DNA of 49,327 nucleotides from positions 1 to 49,327 of the forward strand of contig NZ_JAQGNQ010000045.1 of the NCBI RefSeq assembly GCF_028291745.1. The letters are read 5' to 3'. The DNA is from Ramlibacter sp. GTDB taxonomy: Bacteria > Pseudomonadota > Gammaproteobacteria > Burkholderiales > Burkholderiaceae_C. The position numbers and the translations under genes are program-made. Below, one piece after another: positions 15,897 to 24,471 of the stretch; the stretch's first letter is position 1; each line of letters opens with the position of its first letter. The notes under the pieces were generated by a model, which saw nothing but the letters and a program-made list of their open reading frames with translations, did not search any database and was not told the DNA's origin.

Positions 15897-16742
15897 TCAA
15901 CCCGTTTCGCGATCGACGTAGCAAGTCGTGCGCTTCATGCAATCGCGCAGCTCGCGCGGGCGCTTGATGGCGCCGCTGCGATCGTCGAACTCCGCCACCA
16001 TCAGATCGAGCGCGCCGCGGCGCTCATGCTCCTCCACCGGCAGCCACGGCGCACCGAGCGCAGCCCACTGGGCGTCGGTCACCGGAAGCTCGCCGGTCAG
16101 GAAGACCTGCAGATTGTCTGCGCCAGCCGGGAAAGACGTCTCCATCGCCTGCCCGGCATCGCCGGGTCGTGACAATCCGTGCGCCAGCGCCGGGTCGAAG
16201 ACGACCAGGTCGCCGGGCGTCAAGGCCAGCTGCACGCCCGGGTGCGGCATCACGAACTCCACATCGGCCACCGCGAGCGCAAGAATCCAGAACAGGCAGC
16301 GCGACCAGTGGCCCCGCACGTCGTTGTGGAAGCCCGCGCCGCGCGAGACCAGATAGTCGATCCGGGTTGCGAGGCTGCTGCGGTACGCACCGAGCTCGTC
16401 ACCCAGCACGCCCGTCACCTGCAAGGCCGCGGCCAGGCTGCCGACCAGATCGGCCACTCCCGGCGCAGCCGCGGCCAGCTCCTGGGGCGTGGTCGTCGCA
16501 TAGTCGATGTCCGAGAAAGCCTCGGCGGTGGTTCGCGCACGCCCTGGCGCCGCCATGCTGGCGAGTGCATCGGCATTCAGGAAGCCCGCACGCACCACGT
16601 GGACGCGGTCATAGGGCGCCCGTGCGTCGAAGGCATGCGCGGGTTCGTCGCTGCGAACGGCAAAGGCCTTGAAGGGCTGGGGCACGCGGTACGCATTGGC
16701 GGCAATGACGCGATGCGTGAGGGGCGGAGGCATCGCCCCCAT
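15897..16742 (-). CDS. 2-oxoglutarate/Fe(II) oxygenase-like protein, function unknown
   Basis: A 281-residue cytoplasmic protein. I do not recognise a named family. In the C-terminal half an H-x-D pair (His139 and Asp141 in GAGFHNDV) is followed about 47 residues later by a second His and an Arg in AHGLSRP (His188, Arg192). Between them are strands with LALTPGDLVVFDP. That spacing and the GDLVVFDP turn are typical of double-stranded beta-helix 2OG-Fe(II) oxygenases. The start is 16742; ATG 16733 is an alternative and neither has a strong ribosome site. It lies 20 nt downstream of the trehalose synthase gene on the same strand and is probably co-transcribed. Confidence 0.65.
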   Translation of the reverse strand: MGAMPPPLTHRVIAANAYRVPQPFKAFAVRSDEPAHAFDARAPYDRVHVVRAGFLNADALASMAAPGRARTTAEAFSDIDYATTTPQELAAAAPGVADLVGSLAAALQVTGVLGDELGAYRSSLATRIDYLVSRGAGFHNDVRGHWSRCLFWILALAVADVEFVMPHPGVQLALTPGDLVVFDPALAHGLSRPGDAGQAMETSFPAGADNLQVFLTGELPVTDAQWAALGAPWLPVEEHERRGALDLMVAEFDDRSGAIKRPRELRDCMKRTTCYVDRETG

Positions 16743-16762
16743 TGTGCGGGGGAACCGTGTGC

Positions 16763-19051
16763 CTAGCTGCGCCCGCGCTCGGACCGTCCGTTGCCGCGCA
16801 GGGGCACGACCACCGGCGAGCTCCCCGAGTGGCGCTGCACGCGGTCGGACACGCGCTGGCGCAGGCGCAGGCGGGCCGCGTCGGACAGCATGCGGCCGGC
16901 CCAGCGGTACACGTTGAACTCTCGCACCGTGCTGCGCAGGCTGGCCATGCGCTCGCGCTGTTCCGCCGGCGGCATCACCAGCGCCTGGAGCAGCGCGTCG
17001 GCCGTCTCCTCGACGTGATACGGATTGACGATCAGCGCCTCCGGCAGCTCGCGCGCGGCGCCGGCAAAGCGGCTCAGGATCAACACCCCGTGCTCGTCGT
17101 CGCGCGCCGCGACGAATTCCTTGCACACCAGGTTCATGCCGTCATGCAGGCTGGTGACGACGCACACGTCCGCCGCGCGATACAGCCGGTTGACTTCATC
17201 GTGCGCGTGATGCTGCGCGAGCAGGCGGATCACCGGCGCCTCGGGGCGACCGAAGCGGGCGTTGATCCGCTCCACCAGCGCGTGGATGCGCTCCTGGAAC
17301 AGCCGGTACTCCTCGAGCGCGCCGCGCGAGGGCGCGGCCACCTGGATGAAGGTGAAGCGCGATTGCCATTTCGGGTGCTTCTCCAGCATGCGCTCCACCG
17401 CGTGCAGCCGCTCCAGGATCCCCTTGGTGTAGTCGAAGCGATCGACCCCGACGGCCACGCGGTGGTGCGCGGGAATGCCCAGCCGCCCGAACACTTCCTC
17501 CCGGCACTGGCCGGGCGTGGGCCAGTTGCGCGCCTCCTCCGGGGAAGGCCATTCGATCGAGATCGGATAGCTCTCCACGAAGGTCTGCTCGCCGCCGAAG
17601 CTGATGGTGGAGTGCTCGTGCTCGATCCGCGCTTCCAGGTAGCGGTCGACCGTCTCCATGAAGTTCTTGCAATGAAAGTCGGTGTGGAAGCCGAGGATGG
17701 TGCTCCCCAGCATGCCTTCGAGGATCTCGCTGCGCCACGGGCAGATGCCGAAGGACTCGGGGTTGGGCCAGGGGATGTGCCAGAAGGTCAGGATCGTGGC
17801 GCGCGGCAGGCGTGCGCGGATCAGCGCCGGCAGCAGCGCGAAGTGATAGTCCTGCACCAGCACCACGGGGTCTTCGCTGCGCGCCTCGGCCACCACCGCA
17901 TCGGCGAACATGCGGTTCACGTGCTGGTAGTGCTCCCAGTCCTTTTCCCGGAACACCGGCCGCACGTGCGCGACGTGGCACAGCGGCCAGAGGCCTTCGT
18001 TGGCAAAGCCGTAGTAGTAGCCCTGCTCCTGCTCGGTCGTGAGCCACAGGCGCCGCAGCAGGTATTCGTCCTCGCCCGGGGGCAGCGCGACGCGGTCGTT
18101 GCGGTCCACCACCGCGCGGTCGGCGCTGCCGCTGCCGTGCGCGACCCAGGTGCCCGAGCAGGCGCGCATCACCGGCTCCACCGCGGTCACCAGGCCGCTG
18201 GCCGGCCGGCGCACTTCGATGCGGCCATTGCGCTGCTCGTGGATGTACGGCTCGCGGTTCGAGACGACGATCACCTGGTCGCCGCGCAGTTGCGTGCGCA
18301 GCAGGGACTGCAGGCGCTGCGCCGTCCACATGATGTCGGAGGCCTGCATGCGCCGGTACTCGTCCTCCAGCTCGCGCAGGCGCTCGCGCAGGTCGGCGAC
18401 CAGCGGGGCGAACTCGGGGGACGCCGCCTCCATGGGCCGCAACAGGCCTTCGCCGCGCAGCAGCGCCCGCGCGCCGGAGACCCAGCCGCGCCAGCTCAGT
18501 TGGGCAACGATGATCGTGACCAGCGCGATGCTGGCGCCCAGCGCGATGATGAAGATGATCAGGTACTGGCGCGTGTCCTGGCTGCGGCGCTCGATGAAGC
18601 TCAGGTCGTGCATCAGGACGAGCTGCCCCACCGGCCCGGATTCGGCGGTCATCGGATGCACGCTGACGTGCACCGCGCCGCCTTCGATGCCCAGGTTCGA
18701 CTCGCGGGTCTGCGCGATGGCAGCGGCCTGCGCGCAGGTGAGGTCCTTGGGAAAGTGCTGCGTGCGCCGCATCATCTCCCCGGTGGGCGAGCACCAGCCG
18801 ATGGCCACCAGGCGCTCGTCCTGCAGGGTGCGGTCGAACAGCGCCTGCAGCTTGCGACCGCGCGCATCGTTGAGCGCTTCGGCCACCGATTCGGACAAGG
18901 CGTTGGCCACCAGGGCGCCCCGCGTGTCGAGGTCGCGCGCGAACCAGCGCAAGGTCAGGTTGTCCAGCAAGGGCAGCGCCAGATACGCAGAGGCGGCGAG
19001 GATCGCCACCAGCGGCACCAGGAAGCGCAGTTGCAGGCGCAAGTTCTTCAT
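16763..19051 (-). CDS. otsA: Membrane-anchored sensor-HAMP trehalose-6-phosphate synthase fusion
   Basis: A 762-residue fusion. The N-terminus looks like a bacterial sensor: transmembrane helix about 11-28, periplasmic domain about 30-160, helix about 162-184, then a HAMP-like coiled-coil linker to about 250. From about 258 to 735 is a GT20 domain, which makes trehalose-6-phosphate from UDP-glucose and glucose-6-phosphate. Visible motifs are [15 protein letters not shown] (about 399-404), [21 protein letters not shown] (535-545, phosphate-binding Arg and Lys) and [13 protein letters not shown] (634-646). Soluble OtsA is about 470 residues, so the first ~255 are extra. No trehalose-6-phosphate phosphatase gene is adjacent. 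The start ATG 19051 puts a proper basic N-terminus before helix 1. Confidence 0.9.
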   Translation of the reverse strand: MKNLRLQLRFLVPLVAILAASAYLALPLLDNLTLRWFARDLDTRGALVANALSESVAEALNDARGRKLQALFDRTLQDERLVAIGWCSPTGEMMRRTQHFPKDLTCAQAAAIAQTRESNLGIEGGAVHVSVHPMTAESGPVGQLVLMHDLSFIERRSQDTRQYLIIFIIALGASIALVTIIVAQLSWRGWVSGARALLRGEGLLRPMEAASPEFAPLVADLRERLRELEDEYRRMQASDIMWTAQRLQSLLRTQLRGDQVIVVSNREPYIHEQRNGRIEVRRPASGLVTAVEPVMRACSGTWVAHGSGSADRAVVDRNDRVALPPGEDEYLLRRLWLTTEQEQGYYYGFANEGLWPLCHVAHVRPVFREKDWEHYQHVNRMFADAVVAEARSEDPVVLVQDYHFALLPALIRARLPRATILTFWHIPWPNPESFGICPWRSEILEGMLGSTILGFHTDFHCKNFMETVDRYLEARIEHEHSTISFGGEQTFVESYPISIEWPSPEEARNWPTPGQCREEVFGRLGIPAHHRVAVGVDRFDYTKGILERLHAVERMLEKHPKWQSRFTFIQVAAPSRGALEEYRLFQERIHALVERINARFGRPEAPVIRLLAQHHAHDEVNRLYRAADVCVVTSLHDGMNLVCKEFVAARDDEHGVLILSRFAGAARELPEALIVNPYHVEETADALLQALVMPPAEQRERMASLRSTVREFNVYRWAGRMLSDAARLRLRQRVSDRVQRHSGSSPVVVPLRGNGRSERGRS

Positions 19052-19298
19052 GGCGCGTTGTCTCCCATGCGAATCGATGGGTCCGTTCCGGCCGCCCCGG
19101 TTCCGCCCGGACGCAGCATAACGCCGCAGGGCGCGAGGCAGGCAACTCCGCGGGGCGCGCTGCTCGGCAATGCCTGTGGGCGCGGTGCGCTTCCTACGAG
19201 AACAGGCCTCGCTGTCTCACATGCCCCTGCTGCCTCGCTCCCTAGCGTAGGCCCATCGCCGGAATGGTCCGGCGCACCCATTCAAGGAAGGGAAGCAC

Positions 19299-19466
19299 AT
19301 GCCCCAGTCGACCAAGGACAACAAGGGTGGCAAGAGCCACGCCAAGAAGAACACGCATTCGAGCGGCGCCGTCTCGGACAAGGCGGCAGCGAAGAAGTCC
19401 GCGCGTTCCACCGCCTCTCCCACGGGCCCGATCAAGCACGGCGAGAAGAAGACCACGCCACGTTGA
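19299..19466 (+). CDS. Small Lys/Ser/Thr-rich basic protein, function unknown
   Basis: A 55-residue open frame with an excellent ribosome site (AGGAAGGGAAG) 5 nt or so before the ATG. Its composition is dominated by Lys, Ser, Thr, Ala and Gly (KGGKSHAKKNTHSS, KAAAKKSARS, KHGEKKTTPR), with no hydrophobic core. It is therefore intrinsically disordered and probably cytoplasmic; nucleic-acid binding or stress protection is plausible but unproven. It is divergent from the trehalose synthase fusion, with 247 bases between. TTCCTACG lies 108 nt upstream, similar to an element before two other small genes in the window. Confidence 0.7.
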   Translation: MPQSTKDNKGGKSHAKKNTHSSGAVSDKAAAKKSARSTASPTGPIKHGEKKTTPR

Positions 19467-19514
19467 TCGGCGGCAGCCTGCGCCCGGTGCGGGCCAGGAG
19501 ATAGACTGCCGCGC

Positions 19515-20501
19515 ATGAAGGCAGTTTTCTACGAACGACTCGGCCCTGCGCGGGAGGTTCTCCAGTTCGGCGAGCTGGAGCGCACCGAGCCCGGGGCGGG
19601 CGAGGTGCGCGTGCGCGTGCAGTGGTCAGGCGTCAACCCCTCCGACGTCAAGACGCGCATGGGCGCGCGGGCCGGCGGCATGCCTTATCCGCGCGTGATC
19701 CCGCACAGCGATGGCATGGGTGTGATCGATGCGGTGGGCGACGGCGTCCCGGCCGATCGCGTCGGCGAGCGGGTCTGGCTGTGGAACGCGGCCCGCGGCC
19801 GCGCCCACGGCACCGCCTGCGAATGGCTGTGCCTGCCGCAAGCCCAGGCCGTGCACCTGCCGGACAACGTCAGCGGTGAGGCGGGCGCCTGCCTCGGCAT
19901 CCCAGCCCTCACCGCGCTCCACGCCGTGTTGATGGACGGCGGCGTGGCGGGCAAGACGGTGCTGGTGCAAGGCGGCGCCGGCGCCGTCGGCCACTATGCC
20001 GTGCAGTTCGCCAGCCAGCTCGGCGCCGCCAGGGTGCTCGCCACCGTGAGCACGCCGGAGAAGGCGGCGCTCGCCCGTGCGGCCGGCGCCGACGAAGTCA
20101 TCCTGTACAAGAGCGAACCGGTGGTCGAACGGGTGCTCGCGCTCACCGGGTCCCGCGGCGTGGACCGGATCATCGAGCTGGATCTCGCCGGCAATGGCGA
20201 GGCGGACCTCGCGATGCTGTGCGACAACGGCGAATGCGTGATCTATGGCAGCAACGGGCCGACCGTGCAACTGCCCTTCTACCCGCTGATCGCGAAGAAT
20301 ATCCAGCTGCGCTTCTTCATCGTCTACCACCTGACGCCGGCTGACCGCGAGCGCGCGACGAGGACGCTCACGCGCATGCTGGAGCGCGACACCTTGCAGC
20401 ACATCATCGGCTGCCGCCTGCCGTTGGCAGAGACTGCCACGGCGCACGAGATGATCGAACGCGGTGAGGTGACGGGCAACCTGGTGCTGCAGGTCGGCTA
20501 G
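19515..20501 (+). CDS. Zinc-independent medium-chain dehydrogenase, NADPH:quinone reductase-like
   Basis: A 328-residue MDR-family oxidoreductase. The N-terminal GroES-like catalytic domain has WSGVNPSDVKTRMG and VIPHSDGMGVIDAVGDGV. The Rossmann domain has VLVQGGAGAVGHYAVQFA (nucleotide-binding glycine loop), then AGADEVILYK. Zinc-ligand cysteines of alcohol dehydrogenases are absent, so it belongs to the quinone oxidoreductase/crotonase-reductase branch and should use NADPH to reduce quinones or enones. It starts 48 nt after the small basic protein gene. No obvious operon partner. Confidence 0.9.
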   Translation: MKAVFYERLGPAREVLQFGELERTEPGAGEVRVRVQWSGVNPSDVKTRMGARAGGMPYPRVIPHSDGMGVIDAVGDGVPADRVGERVWLWNAARGRAHGTACEWLCLPQAQAVHLPDNVSGEAGACLGIPALTALHAVLMDGGVAGKTVLVQGGAGAVGHYAVQFASQLGAARVLATVSTPEKAALARAAGADEVILYKSEPVVERVLALTGSRGVDRIIELDLAGNGEADLAMLCDNGECVIYGSNGPTVQLPFYPLIAKNIQLRFFIVYHLTPADRERATRTLTRMLERDTLQHIIGCRLPLAETATAHEMIERGEVTGNLVLQVG

Positions 20502-20711
20502 AGCGTTCGCGCCCTGCACGAGAACCGCGCGGCGTTCGAGCGTCAGCGGCTGGCAACCGCGGGTGCTGGTGAACGTGGAGAGCGATCCCCTTCACGCTTT
20601 CCAGCAGCGGCACCGCCTCGATCGATTGCGATGGTGTTCTGCACACGCGTCCATTGATTCAGCGAACGGGTTGATGCAGGATCCAGCGAATCGATCCGCG
20701 ACGGAGTGCAA

Positions 20712-21746
20712 ATGCCTGCAGCACCTGCTCCCAGCCATCCCATTCGCCTGCACGGCTTACCGCCGGCAGGTCACAGTCAGCTCGACGAGGCAAAGTCGGC
20801 TCCCTCCGTGTTCCACGCGGGAGAACTGGAGATGCAGCGGCGCGCGGGAGCTCTCGAGCGACTGGCGGAGATCGGGCCGCGCGTGATCCGTGACCACATG
20901 CCGCAGCAACATCGCGACTTCTTTGCGAAGCTGTGCTTCGTTGTGCTCGGCGCAAGCGACGCCGAGGGGCAGCCGTGGGTCACTGCCATTGCCGGCTCCG
21001 AAGGCTTCATTCAATCGCCCGACGACCGTCGCTTGCGGGTGACTGCGGCTCGCGACCCCGGCGACCCGGTGCTGCGCGTGCTGCACCCGGGGAGCGCACT
21101 GGGCCTGCTGGGTATCGAGCCACAGACCCGGCGCCGCAATCGGATGAACGGTCGAATCACGGCGCACGGCGAGACCGGCTTCGAAGCGAAGGTCGACATG
21201 AGCTTCGGCAACTGTCCCAAGTACATCCAGGCGCGGTGTCCCTGGCCTGGGGACAGCGCGGCAGCAATGGCGCAGCCGCCGGAGTTGCTCGCAGGACTGG
21301 ACCCAGCGGCTCACCATCTGATCGAGCGCGCGGACACCTTCTTCATCGCGACCGCGCATCCGGCGGCACGGGATCCGCAAGCGAGCGCCGCAGACGGCGC
21401 AGACGTCTCGCACCGCGGCGGCAAACCCGGATTCGTTCGGGTGGAGGGACAGGCGCTCATCGTGCCCGACTTCGTGGGCAACTTTTATTTCAACACCCTC
21501 GGAAACCTGCTCGTGGAGCCACGGTGTGGCCTGCTGTTCATCGACTTCGAGCGAGGGGACTTGCTCCATCTGACCGCCACAGGCGAGGTGCTGCAGCTTG
21601 CCGACGCAGGCAAGTCGTACGCCGGTGCGCAACGGCTGCTTCGCCTGCACATCACCGGCGGTTTACGGCGGCGCAGTGCATTGCCGCTGCGATGGTCGCC
21701 CGCACAACTTTCGCCGAACCTGGCGTCCACCGGTGACTGGCCGTGA
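20712..21746 (+). CDS. Pyridoxamine 5'-phosphate oxidase-like flavin-binding protein
   Basis: A 344-residue protein with split-barrel PNPOx-type sequence in two halves. The first half contains DFFAKLCFVVLGASDAEGQPWVTA and the second FFIATAHP followed by the substrate/cofactor region VRVEGQALIVPDFVGN and GNLLVEPRCGLLFIDFE. The motif MDMSFGNCPKYIQ-like segment (VDMSFGNCPKYIQAR) is characteristic of a subgroup often fused to, or encoded with, ferredoxin-NADP reductase domains; no such fusion is present here. Start: ATG 20712 with GGAG just upstream; GTG 20706 is in frame. About 210 bases with no recognisable gene separate it from the quinone reductase. Confidence 0.85.
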   Translation: MPAAPAPSHPIRLHGLPPAGHSQLDEAKSAPSVFHAGELEMQRRAGALERLAEIGPRVIRDHMPQQHRDFFAKLCFVVLGASDAEGQPWVTAIAGSEGFIQSPDDRRLRVTAARDPGDPVLRVLHPGSALGLLGIEPQTRRRNRMNGRITAHGETGFEAKVDMSFGNCPKYIQARCPWPGDSAAAMAQPPELLAGLDPAAHHLIERADTFFIATAHPAARDPQASAADGADVSHRGGKPGFVRVEGQALIVPDFVGNFYFNTLGNLLVEPRCGLLFIDFERGDLLHLTATGEVLQLADAGKSYAGAQRLLRLHITGGLRRRSALPLRWSPAQLSPNLASTGDWP

Positions 21747-21860
21747 ACCTCAAGGTCGATACGCGGGCTAAAGCGTAGCTGGCAGGGGCGCGGACCCGTG
21801 TGCGAGCGCAACGCTCCAGTGAGTTGGGGCGGCAGGCCCGGCCGTCAACGAATGGTTACG

Positions 21861-21898
21861 CGGCAAATGTTGCCGGCTCATTGCGGTCGGGCTAGGAT
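21861..21898 (+). promoter_or_regulatory. Sigma-70-like promoter with an overlapping palindrome
   Basis: TTGCCG (21870-21875) and TAGGAT (21893-21898) are separated by 17 bp, a good -35/-10 pair for the lipoprotein gene starting at 21976. The -35 is the right arm of a perfect 6-3-6 palindrome, CGGCAA-ATG-TTGCCG (21861-21875), in the right place for a repressor to block the promoter. Confidence 0.5.
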
Positions 21899-21975
21899 GG
21901 AACATGGTCGAGCAGCCAGGGCGACGAGGTTCGCAAGGTCTGCGGCCTGGCCGACTTCACTCCGTTGGAGCTTTC

Positions 21976-22431
21976 ATGCCAAGCCCCTTGCCGATTCCGC
22001 TCCTGCTGCTGCTATCGGCGTTTACCGTAGTGGCCGCGGGGTGCTCGCACAGGACATTGCCCGAGCAGGCGCCCGTAGTGGATCCGTTGGCCGCCTACCG
22101 CCTCGGCACGCAACGCGCCCTGGCCTCCTGCAGCGAGGCGGACCCGAATTCGCACAGCACGTCACTGCTGGAGCATCCGCCGACGGGCTTCGGCCGGTGC
22201 GTCGCGAACGCCCGCACCGAGTCGACGCGCAAGCTGCGCGCTGCCCTCCCGACCATTCACACGCCGGAACTGCGCTCCGCCCTCCAGGCCTATCACAATG
22301 CCTTCCTGGAAGCGCTCGACGCCATCCCCGCGCGGCCGGAGGAGTCGAGCCCCGCTCACTCACTTCGCTTCCAGTACCTGGTGCACAAGACTTCGCACGC
22401 CTGGACCCGGTTCGAGATGCTGGAGTCCTGA
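21976..22431 (+). CDS. Small lipoprotein, function unknown
   Basis: A 151-residue protein with a lipoprotein signal (MPSPLPIPLLLLLSAF then VAAGC, Cys23). The mature domain is mostly helical by composition and contains two further Cys (ALASCSEADP and FGRCVANART) that could pair in the periplasm. I do not recognise the family. ATG 21976 has a GGAG ribosome site; the longer frame from 21904 would put 24 residues before the signal and is unlikely. A promoter candidate with an overlapping palindrome lies upstream. Confidence 0.75.
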   Translation: MPSPLPIPLLLLLSAFTVVAAGCSHRTLPEQAPVVDPLAAYRLGTQRALASCSEADPNSHSTSLLEHPPTGFGRCVANARTESTRKLRAALPTIHTPELRSALQAYHNAFLEALDAIPARPEESSPAHSLRFQYLVHKTSHAWTRFEMLES

Positions 22432-22459
22432 GGCCGGTGCGCCCCGGCGCGGCACGCTA

Positions 22460-22980
22460 TCAGCGCTCCCAGCCATCGATGGCGAAGAGGACCGCCTGAA
22501 TTTCGCGCGCCACCTCCGCCACCGGTGATTCGACATTCAGGTCGCCAGTCGCCAGCCGCGATTCGGCTTCGGCAGCCGCTGCTGCCAGCGCCAGCGCCCC
22601 CAGGTTGGCTGCCATTCCCTTGATCGTGTGCATCAGCCGCTTCGCTTCCGCCTGGGGCAAGCGCAGGGGGTGCTCCAGTTGCTGCGCCGCAGTCTGCAGG
22701 TTGCTCCGAAACACGGGCAGCACGTGCTCCAGCAGTTCCTCGTCGCCGCCCAGCGTCTCCAGGGCGCTTGCGCGGTCGAACAGCGGAGGTGGTCGGCGAC
22801 GGCCGTGCGGCGCTCGATCGCATCGCCAGCGGCCTGCTCTTTGCGGGGTCGACGACGTCCACCGCATCATGCCGGACGCTCCGCGGCGGTGAACATGAGC
22901 CAGATCGCCGCCGCGACAGCCCGGCGGGCTCGACGGCAGTGCGAAACGCCGCGACGATGTCATGCTGCTACAGGCACGGC
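22460..22980 (-). pseudogene. Remnant of a hybrid histidine kinase: intact HPt domain, decayed receiver end
   Basis: On the minus strand 22792 to 22460 encodes a well-formed histidine phosphotransfer domain: FDRASALETLGGDEELLEHV, then the phosphorylatable His in MHTIKGMAANLGA (His codon 22628-22630), ending DGWER. Codon bias looks genuine here. Just upstream the same strand shows pieces of a receiver C-terminus in different frames: GM then DAVDVVDP, then RKEQAAGDAIERR. This is the usual receiver-linker-HPt order but broken by at least two apparent frameshifts. No kinase core is present; an unrelated plus-strand gene begins at 23084. A standalone HPt translated from ATG 22870 or 22867 is conceivable. 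Confidence 0.5.
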
Positions 22981-23083
22981 GGCCACCACCGTTTGAGAAG
23001 TGACCAGGGTGCACCGTGCTGGATCTCTGTCCGGGAGGACGGCAAGCTAGCGTCGATCGGCGGATCTTTTGGAGAAACGTGCA

Positions 23084-23773
23084 ATGGCTGAGAACATCCA
23101 TCCCTTTTACGAGGCGCATCGCGGTGCCATGGAGGCCGCCATGCGCCAGCGCCTCGACCTGGCCGAAGCCATGTTGTGCGAGCGCGCGCATCTGTCCGAT
23201 ACGGATGGGATCAGGCAGGAGGTGATGGACGAATTCGAAATCGTGCTCACCCGAATGCCCTATGTCGGAGGCGAGGCCAGTCGCATGAGCGATTTCTTCA
23301 TGCGCCTCATGGGCTTCATGGCCATCAGCCGGGTGCTCCGGCGACACGGCGTGGCGCTGGCCGTGATCGGCGACATCGAGCGCGAAAGCTACCAGGCGCA
23401 GTTGCTCACCATGCCCGAAGCGGAACGCCTCGCGGCGGGGCGTCAATTCATGTCGGCGGAGAATCAGACGTTGCTGCGCGAGCAGGCTGCAAGAAGCGCT
23501 ACCCGAAGCCATCAGGAATCGTTCCCGGAAGATTTCGTCTACGATTTCGTCGAGCCGGGCCCGGGTGAAAACTTCGAATTCGGCATCGACTACAAGGCTT
23601 GCGGCTTTTGCAAATTCGCGGCCCACCATGGAGATGAGGAAATCCTGCCGAACATCTGCGGGCTTGATTTCGCCGCCTATGCAACGCGAGGCATCCACCT
23701 GGAACGGACACAAACGCTGGCCGGCGGCGCGAGCCACTGCAACTTCCGGTTTTCGCGGCTCCCTTCGAATTAG
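23084..23773 (+). CDS. L-2-amino-thiazoline-4-carboxylic acid hydrolase-family protein
   Basis: A 229-residue protein matching the ATC hydrolase family by its C-terminal pattern: KACGFCKF, then LPNICGLDFAAY, RGIHLERTQTLAGGASHCNFRF. Conserved Cys residues and the final Cys-x-Phe-x-Phe are the family hallmark. The founding member opens the thiazoline ring of ATC in bacterial L-cysteine production; many relatives have unproven substrates. The start is ATG 23084 with GGAG 9 nt upstream; a TTG at 23069 is in frame but overlaps that ribosome site. It is a lone gene beside the decayed kinase remnant, with no ATC racemase or carbamoylcysteine hydrolase gene nearby. Confidence 0.8.
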   Translation: MAENIHPFYEAHRGAMEAAMRQRLDLAEAMLCERAHLSDTDGIRQEVMDEFEIVLTRMPYVGGEASRMSDFFMRLMGFMAISRVLRRHGVALAVIGDIERESYQAQLLTMPEAERLAAGRQFMSAENQTLLREQAARSATRSHQESFPEDFVYDFVEPGPGENFEFGIDYKACGFCKFAAHHGDEEILPNICGLDFAAYATRGIHLERTQTLAGGASHCNFRFSRLPSN

Positions 23774-23837
23774 GGGACCGATCAACAGGGCGTGGCCATG
23801 AGATCGCGGCAGCCGGCACGCTTCAGATCGCCAGCAG

Positions 23838-24416
23838 ATGGAAAAAAGTCGGCTCGAAGCCTTCAGTGACGGTGTGATCGCCGTGATCATCACGATCATG
23901 GTGCTGGAGTTGAAGGTCCCCCATGGGGATGGACTCCCGGCGCTTGCCCCGCTGTGGACCGTGTTCCTCAGCTACGTGCTCAGTTTTGTCTACGTTGGCA
24001 TCTACTGGAACAACCACCATCACATGCTCCAGCTGGCAGACTCCATCAACGGCCTGGTGCTATGGGCCAACCTGCACCTTCTGTTCTGGCTCTCTCTCGT
24101 TCCCTTCAGCACCGGGTGGATGGGCGAGAACCACTTCACCCGGGTGCCTACCATGCTGTATGGCGCGAACCTGTTGCTGTGCGCCGCTGCGTACTCGGCG
24201 CTGCAGACGTGCCTCGTTCGCCATCTCGGGGCCGACTCGGCTCTCGCGAAAGCAGTTGCCCGCGACTACAAGGGTCACGCTTCGATGGCCTTGTACCTTG
24301 CAGGCATCGTCTGCGCCTGGCTGCTCTCTCCGTGGGGCGGCCTGGCGTGTTTCGTCGTCGTGGCCCTCATCTGGCTGGTGCCGGACAAGCGCATCGAGAG
24401 CAAGCTGATGCACTAA
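23838..24416 (+). CDS. TMEM175-family (DUF1211) potassium channel protein
   Basis: A 192-residue membrane protein that begins with the family signature RLEAFSDGVIAVIITIMVLEL (FSD at residues 9-11, in pore-lining helix 1). About six hydrophobic segments follow, including WTVFLSYVLSFVYVGIYWNNHHHML and a C-terminal FVVVALIWLVPDK. Bacterial TMEM175 proteins are tetrameric K+ leak channels. The single six-helix unit is the usual bacterial size. It stands between the ATC hydrolase and DUF1275 genes, all on the plus strand, but gaps of 55-65 nt leave operon membership open. Confidence 0.9.
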   Translation: MEKSRLEAFSDGVIAVIITIMVLELKVPHGDGLPALAPLWTVFLSYVLSFVYVGIYWNNHHHMLQLADSINGLVLWANLHLLFWLSLVPFSTGWMGENHFTRVPTMLYGANLLLCAAAYSALQTCLVRHLGADSALAKAVARDYKGHASMALYLAGIVCAWLLSPWGGLACFVVVALIWLVPDKRIESKLMH

Positions 24417-24471
24417 AAGGTTGGACCAGCCACGCGCAGAATCAGCCAGCTTTTTCATGGAGATCTGAAAC

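Noticed and set aside
16742..19504. 920-codon plus-strand open frame opposite the trehalose synthase gene
   Set aside because: Antisense shadow; only its last 55 codons from ATG 19299, outside the synthase gene and with their own ribosome site, are kept as a gene.
22768..22850. Plus-strand stretch resembling a response-regulator receiver (EVVGDGRAALDRIASG)
   Set aside because: It lies antisense to the HPt/receiver remnant, breaks down after about 20 residues, and has no phosphoacceptor motif. The minus-strand reading (receiver end, linker, HPt) explains the region better.
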